DNA of 10,514 nt from Martensiomyces pterosporus. Its lineage: Eukaryota > Kickxellomycota > Kickxellomycetes > Kickxellales > Kickxellaceae. Positions 5,700 through 10,514 of the stretch are shown in pieces. The notes under the pieces were generated by a model, which saw nothing but the letters and a program-made list of their open reading frames with translations, ran no database searches and had not been told where the DNA came from. The stretch's first letter is position 1, and each line of letters starts with the position of its first letter. Location: contig MU604122.1 in the NCBI GenBank assembly GCA_025201845.1, positions 1-10,514 on the forward strand. The letters run 5' to 3'. A program made the translations under genes and the position numbers.

Positions 5700-8600
5700 A
5701 TGAATTACGCTATCTCGCAGGAAACATGGCTAGCGGCTATCGATTTGTACCTTATTGGCTACACTGTCTATCTGCTGGCTCTTTCCACTCACCCGCAAAA
5801 GAGGAAGCCGCACCTGATTACGCATGGCTTGATAGCAGTCCTGTTGGGCCTATCTGCCTCTTCAGTATCACCAGAAAGCTCTAGTACCTACCAAGGGATA
5901 TACCAGATCGCGCTGGTTGCCCTGGCGGGTGCGTTGTTTTACAGCGACTCCCACTTTGCCTGCTTGTTATTCCATGCTGCAGGGATCCAGCGCTCAATAC
6001 AGCTTGTGGTTGTCAACTGCCGCAGCAGCACCAACAGCAGCCGGCAAGTTGGCCAATCGGTGGCATCGAGTCTTTTGCACACTCTGCTCTTGTTTTTCGA
6101 GCTCACCAACAGCGAAAGACAATCAGCATGGACCTTGATGCAGGACGTTGTGCTCATAAAGCCCTACCGTTTGGTCAAGCTCAGCCACATCAAAAAGCGC
6201 CTGGGTAAATCGGATCTATGGCGTGTCTACGATCGCTACCTCACTCCCTCTTACACAAGGGAGTTCACCTTTGACCCGACCCAACGCTTGTTTGTTGTCC
6301 GCGCCATCGCCCAGATGGCACTGCGTCCCTACATTCCCATTTTCCTTGTCGAGTCGTTGGTCAACATGTCGTACTACATTGAGGGGTATATCCTGGGTCG
6401 CTTACTGGACGTTTTTGACGCCCCTGAACAAAACTCACCGATGACCGGCCTTGTACTTGTTGCCTTGCTGGGTGCAGCACGTATAATGCAAAAGCAAGAG
6501 CAGCGTATCAACACGTGGAAGCGATTCGAGATTCAGCGCATTGCACTGGCCATCGAGTTGGCAATCTTCCGCACTCCGCTGACCAAATCGGCGCTAAAGA
6601 GCAGCCATGTCTATAGATATGGCAAGTTCCATGGCGATAAGCTTGTCCGTGCCGTTGTTGACATGTATGCGCATGCATCATCGCTCTTCTCCGCGTGTGC
6701 CTCTATTTACATGGTTCATCGCACAATTGGCTCGCAGGCATTCACACCAGCAATCATTACCGCCACAGCACTCGTATCTATCCGACTACTGCGCCTGGCC
6801 GTAGACTGGACGTCGCGGTGGTTTGTCTTGCAGCCCTACGACCATATTGAGGAGATTTGTGCGAGTATTAGCTCCATAAAGTTCTATGCCTGGGAGAAAA
6901 AGTACCTGGACTGGGCGCAGACTTACCGCGACGACAACGACGAGCACATGTACAGCATCGGACTGAGAATCGCCAGACGCGCAATTAGGTCCCTCTTGTC
7001 GATAGCTCATGCGACCATCAGAGAGCTTGCGACGCTGGTTACCATCAAACAGTATTTGACTGCCACAGGAGTCCCGATGCGCAACCCGGAGATGTTGTCG
7101 CTAAGGTCACACATCCACACAATTTGCAGACACGTCCAGCTGCTCTCTGGCATCTTGATCGACCTGCAGAGCCTCCGTGACTCCAACCGTGTGCTCGAGG
7201 TTAGTCTGCGTGCACAGCGCAAAAACACCATCAAATGGACCGACATCCTAACACCTGATTCACCAGCAGTTCATCTTTCCAGCTGCAGCTTCACCTGGGG
7301 AAACGATGCACTTGTCCTAGAGGACATCACACTGAGCATTGCTCAAGGCGAGTTTGTTGCTGTCACGGGCCCCATTGGCGATGGCAAGTCCTCGCTGCTG
7401 CAGGCAATGTGCAGCGAGATGGAGCTAATCTCTGGCGAGGGCCACGTGTCTGGCAAAATCGGCTATGTTGGACAAAAGCCCTGGATTATGAGCGGAACAC
7501 TGCGGGATAACATCCTCTTTGGCGAGGAGTACAGTGAAGGCAGATACAACCAAGTGGTTAGCTCGTGTGCGCTGGATGCCGATATCAGCAGCATGGCTGA
7601 GGGTGACATGACGCTGATTGGAGACAGGGGCACGAATATATCTGGTGGCCAGCGTGCACGCCTAGCTCTTGCAAGGTAAGAACAATAGCAGTGCACCATG
7701 TGGCTTCTGTAGCATGTATCACAGTTGAAAGTATTGATAGATTCGTTGACATACGCCGGCATTGCATGCTTTTCTCCTACATGCTGTTTTGGTGCATAGG
7801 GCGATGTATGCTGAAGCCGATATCTACCTGCTTGACGACCCCCTATCGGCAGTCGATGCTCTCGTGTCTCGGGTGCTTGTTGACCGCGTGCTGCTAGGCG
7901 ATGGCTTGTTAAGCGGGAAAACGCGGATTCTTGTTACAAACAACGACAGCGTGCTGCCTTTTGCCAGCAAAGTAGTCCACATCAAGGGCGGTCGTGCTGC
8001 AGTGACTGTGCAGACACCGCAGAAGTACACGCCGCTACCACGCGAATCTCCTAGACAAGAACACGAAAAACCTTCCGCACTACCCACAAAGCAAGCCAAC
8101 CAAGCTGCAGAAGACACACAAGAAAAACTAGGGAACGCTGATGACACAACAGCTATCTCCGACAATGGCTTTGCGTATCTTTTCAGTATCTGCGGATACG
8201 GAGTCGTGTTCCTGACAGTGGCTTTTTCGTTGTTTCGAACCGTTGCATGGAACTTTACGCAAACTTATTTGCGTAATGCATTGCGAGCTTGCCGGGAATC
8301 GCCAACGATCGATGCGACGATGAAGTATCTGGTGCTAGACTATGCAGCAAGCGTATCCAGGCAAGTCGCTGTTGTGGTGGACACGCTCTACATGCAATAT
8401 ACCACGCTGTACTACTGCTCCCCACTGATAAACACCAAGTTCTTTGAAGGGCTAATGCAGTCGCCGCTGTCTTTCTTTGACGAGACACACCAGAGCCAAA
8501 TCGCCACAGCATTCTACTTGTCTGCATCGGATCTTCGTGAGTTGATACCGATATTTCTCAAGGGTGAGATCACAGGCATTATATACCTCCTCTTGGGCCT

Positions 8601-10077
8601 ATATCATGCATGGACAATGTCTCCGTATATCCTTCTGGTTCTTCCGCCGCTCATGTACATGGCAACCAAATTTGATGCATGGTTCGCATACCCTATGCTG
8701 ATCCTTCAAAAGGAGTCCACATTCGCTGAAACTCGCTACAACAAGGCGCGCACTGCAGCAATAGATGGCGCACAAGAGATCCGGCTGTTCGGCAAGGAGC
8801 AGCATTTCATGAAGGCGCTGTATGACAAGGTCGACGAGAAAACACAGTACAACCATGTGTACATGGGTATTAGTGCGCTTGGCAGGTCTGTAAATAGCGC
8901 TTTGGTTCAAGTTACGGCACAGCTGGCCATGTGCGTACTGCTAGTTCAGCAAAGAGCTGGTCTGTATTCTTGGGGAGCATCGATCACGTCAGCGGAAGTC
9001 AACGACATTAACAACCTATGCGGCATGATGCTTCCACAAGCAACAGTCATTGCTAGGATACGAGATAGGCTGGCCAACTATGTAGTGATGATAAACAACT
9101 ACAGACGCATCGCTGATACACCACCTGAAGGACCCTTTGTGATTCCAGGCCAGCGGCCTCCCGAGAACTGGCCCGACAAGGGTAAGATCGAGTTTGTTGA
9201 TTACAGCATGCGGTACCGCAACGACCTGCCCCGGGCGCTGGATGGCATATTGCTGTCGATTAGTCCAGGCGAGAAGATCGGCGTAGTGGGGCGCACAGAT
9301 GCTGGAAAATCGTCCCTCACCAAAGCGCTCTTCCGAATAGTCGAGGCAGACAGCGGTAAAATCGTCATTGATGGCATCGACATTGCCACCCTGGGCCTCC
9401 ACGACCTACGCTCGTGCATAGGCATCATCCCACAGGAGTCTGCGCTGTTCTTTGGTTCTGTACGCGACAACATTGATCCACTAAAGGAGCACACGATAGA
9501 GGAGATTTGGGCAGCGATCATCAAGGCGCAGCTGGTTGACCTAATAAACAGAAAGGAAGTAACTGAACTGAGCACCGTCCACAAGGAGAGCCAGGAGATT
9601 GAGGGTGGGTATGAGTTTGACCGCGAGAAGGAGAAACGGAAGAAGAGAGCTATGGGAAACAATTGGTGCTGGCGCCGCATACAGCTTGACCGTGACTCGG
9701 CAGTGCTTCGTGGTGGCTTGGACAAGTGGATCGAGTTCGAGGGCCGCAATTTCAGCATTGGCCAGCGGCAGCTAGTTAGCTTGTGCCGGGCACTCTTGCG
9801 CACGAGAAAGGTCCTCATCCTGGACGAAGCCACAGCCAACGTCGATTCTAGCACCGATCGAGTGATGCATGATGTTATCCGCCGCGAGTTCAAGGACAGC
9901 ACTGTCATCACTATTGCACACCGGCTGAATACTGTGATGGATAGCGACAGGATCCTCGTCATGGACCAAGGGCGGGTGGCTGAGCTGGACACACCGGCAA
10001 ACCTGCTGTCTCGTGGTGGCATGTTTTCCAGGCTGGCTTCTCAGATGGGCAGCGACACACCTGCCTGCCAGAACTAA
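5700..10077 (+). CDS. ABCC/MRP-type full ABC transporter, two exons (5700..7675, 7800..10077)
   Basis: ATP-driven membrane exporter of the MRP/Ycf1 class, probably vacuolar or plasma-membrane; substrate unknown. Splicing out 7676-7799 gives 1,417 aa, near normal ABCC length. Order: hydrophobic N-terminal extension (about 1-135, TMD0-like), TMD1 (about 200-460, with the ABCC-like IKFYAWEKKY at 393-402), NBD1, hydrophilic linker (about 730-775), TMD2 (about 783-1096), NBD2. NBD1: Walker A GPIGDGKS 557-564, Q-loop Gln592, signature ISGGQ 647-651, Walker B ending in Asp671-Asp672 (Asp for catalytic Glu, normal for ABCC), and Asn706 at the H-loop position. NBD2: Walker A GRTDAGKS 1156-1163 (Asp1159 for Gly), Gln1204, signature FSIGQ 1310-1314, Asp1334-Glu1335, His1366. 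A charged insert (about 1243-1300) precedes the NBD2 signature. An in-frame TGA at 5679-5681 bounds the start. Codon use is less biased than in FTR1/FET3. Confidence 0.93.
7676..7799 (+). other. spliceosomal intron of the ABC transporter gene
   Basis: A 124 bp GT-AG intron (GTAAGA at the 5' end, GCATAG at the 3' end) interrupts codon 659 after its second base (AG|G, Arg). Joining the exons restores the family sequence from the NBD1 signature helix (LALAR) straight into AMYAEAD and Walker B. Unspliced, the frame hits TAA at 7677-7679. TTGAC near 7746 could serve as branch point, and a short pyrimidine run lies near 7769-7780. The length is not a multiple of three, so retention always disrupts the protein. 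Confidence 0.92.
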
Positions 10078-10222
10078 ATAGTCAATATGTTGGAATTCAC
10101 AGTTGGCTGTAGTCTTGACACTGAATTTGGGTGTATTGAAGAATAGCATAGGAGTATGTACGAGAATAAGCAGATATTTACTAGCAAGTCAGCTGGCTGG
10201 CTGGCAGCAGACTGAGCCTGGA
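10078..10222. other. convergent 3' intergenic region (ABC transporter / right-edge gene)
   Basis: These 145 bp lie between two facing stop codons. The composition is moderately A/T-rich and I see no exact AATAAA on either strand. A GCTGGCTGGCTGGCAGCAGAC repeat-like stretch near 10192-10212 is too short to call more than a low-complexity patch. Confidence 0.5.
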
Positions 10223-10514
10223 TCAGTACTGGATGTCCACAGAGAGCCTGGCAGGGGACCCGCCTTCCTTGGACTTGGCCGTGTACTCGTAGATGTGGCT
10301 GTCCACGTACACCGAGAACCCAGAGCCCCTGCCTGCTGCTGCCTTGCACAGATCCGCGACGTCAAGGACCAGAGGCTTGCTGGGATCAGCCACGTTGACG
10401 TACAGCTCCGCACCAATCTTGTTGGGGTGGTTGGCGCCGGATGCCGACGACTCCTCCCACGTGTTGTCTGCGGGGCTCACAACCAGCGTGACAGGCGTCG
10501 ATGGAGGCACGTTG
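10223..10514 (-). CDS. C-terminal end of an unrecognised protein (5' end outside the window)
   Basis: The minus-strand frame is open from the right edge to TGA at 10225-10223, giving about 96 C-terminal residues. It has no ATG in view (the first possible initiator is a GTG at 10510), so it is the end of a longer gene. I do not recognise the family. Visible features are a Ser/Thr/Pro-containing start, alternating hydrophobic residues (VTLVVSP, AELYVNV, PLVLDVADLC, FSVYVDSHIYEY) that suggest beta structure, one Cys and no membrane helix. Third positions strongly favour C and G, as in the FTR1 and FET3 genes, which supports real coding. It converges on the ABC transporter. Confidence 0.65.
   Translation of the reverse strand, partial: NVPPSTPVTLVVSPADNTWEESSASGANHPNKIGAELYVNVADPSKPLVLDVADLCKAAAGRGSGFSVYVDSHIYEYTAKSKEGGSPARLSVDIQY

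Noticed and set aside
9609..9684. Possible second intron (GTATGAGT to ACAG) in the ABC transporter gene
   Set aside because: Its 76 nt are not a multiple of three, so removal would shift the frame before the NBD2 signature. The uninterrupted frame keeps all downstream motifs.
9201..10022. 273-codon minus-strand open frame opposite NBD2 of the ABC transporter
   Set aside because: It is antisense to a clear NBD2 with all family motifs in order. The Ser/Arg-rich translation has no features of its own.

Overview
The window looks like nuclear DNA of a fungus. It holds fungal iron-uptake genes (FTR1 and FET3 types), a GT-AG spliceosomal intron, TATA-like and pyrimidine-rich promoter stretches, and an AATAAA signal. 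The FTR1/FET3 coding regions prefer C or G at third codon positions. Protein style and gene density make an early-diverging lineage such as Kickxellales (Coemansia-like) my guess, but that rests on general impression and not on a search.

Layout, left to right. (1) The 3' part of an FTR1-type high-affinity iron permease runs rightward off the left edge (1-471). (2) A complete FET3-type multicopper ferroxidase lies on the minus strand (2541-754), tail to tail with the first permease. (3) A 1.8 kb divergent intergenic region (2542-4344) carries six AGATAA/TTATCT sites, five of them with the extended core CAGATAA. I see this hexamer nowhere else in the window. (4) A second, complete FTR1 permease follows (4345-5376, 343 aa), about three quarters identical in protein to the shared part of the first. 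(5) A full-length ABCC/MRP-type ABC transporter (5700-10077, one 124 bp intron, 1417 aa) comes next. (6) The C-terminal end of an unrecognised protein lies on the minus strand at the right edge (10223-10514).

Genes 1-4 form a reductive iron-uptake cluster. Fet3-type enzymes oxidise Fe(II) at the cell surface with copper and O2, and hand Fe(III) to the Ftr1 permease in the same complex. One oxidase sits between two permease paralogues. The divergent promoter between FET3 and the second FTR1 carries the site type bound by fungal iron-responsive GATA repressors (Fep1/SreA/Urbs1/Sre1), so the pair is probably switched off together when iron is plentiful. The ABC transporter promoter has no such site, and nothing shown here ties it to iron.

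The most unusual protein-level feature is in the ABC transporter. Its second Walker A reads GRTDAGKS, with Asp where the family has Gly. NBD1 already lacks the catalytic Glu (normal for ABCC) and has Asn at the H-loop, so both ATP sites depart from consensus. I found no CRISPR, transposon, tRNA or rRNA, and no evidence for a wholly new system.
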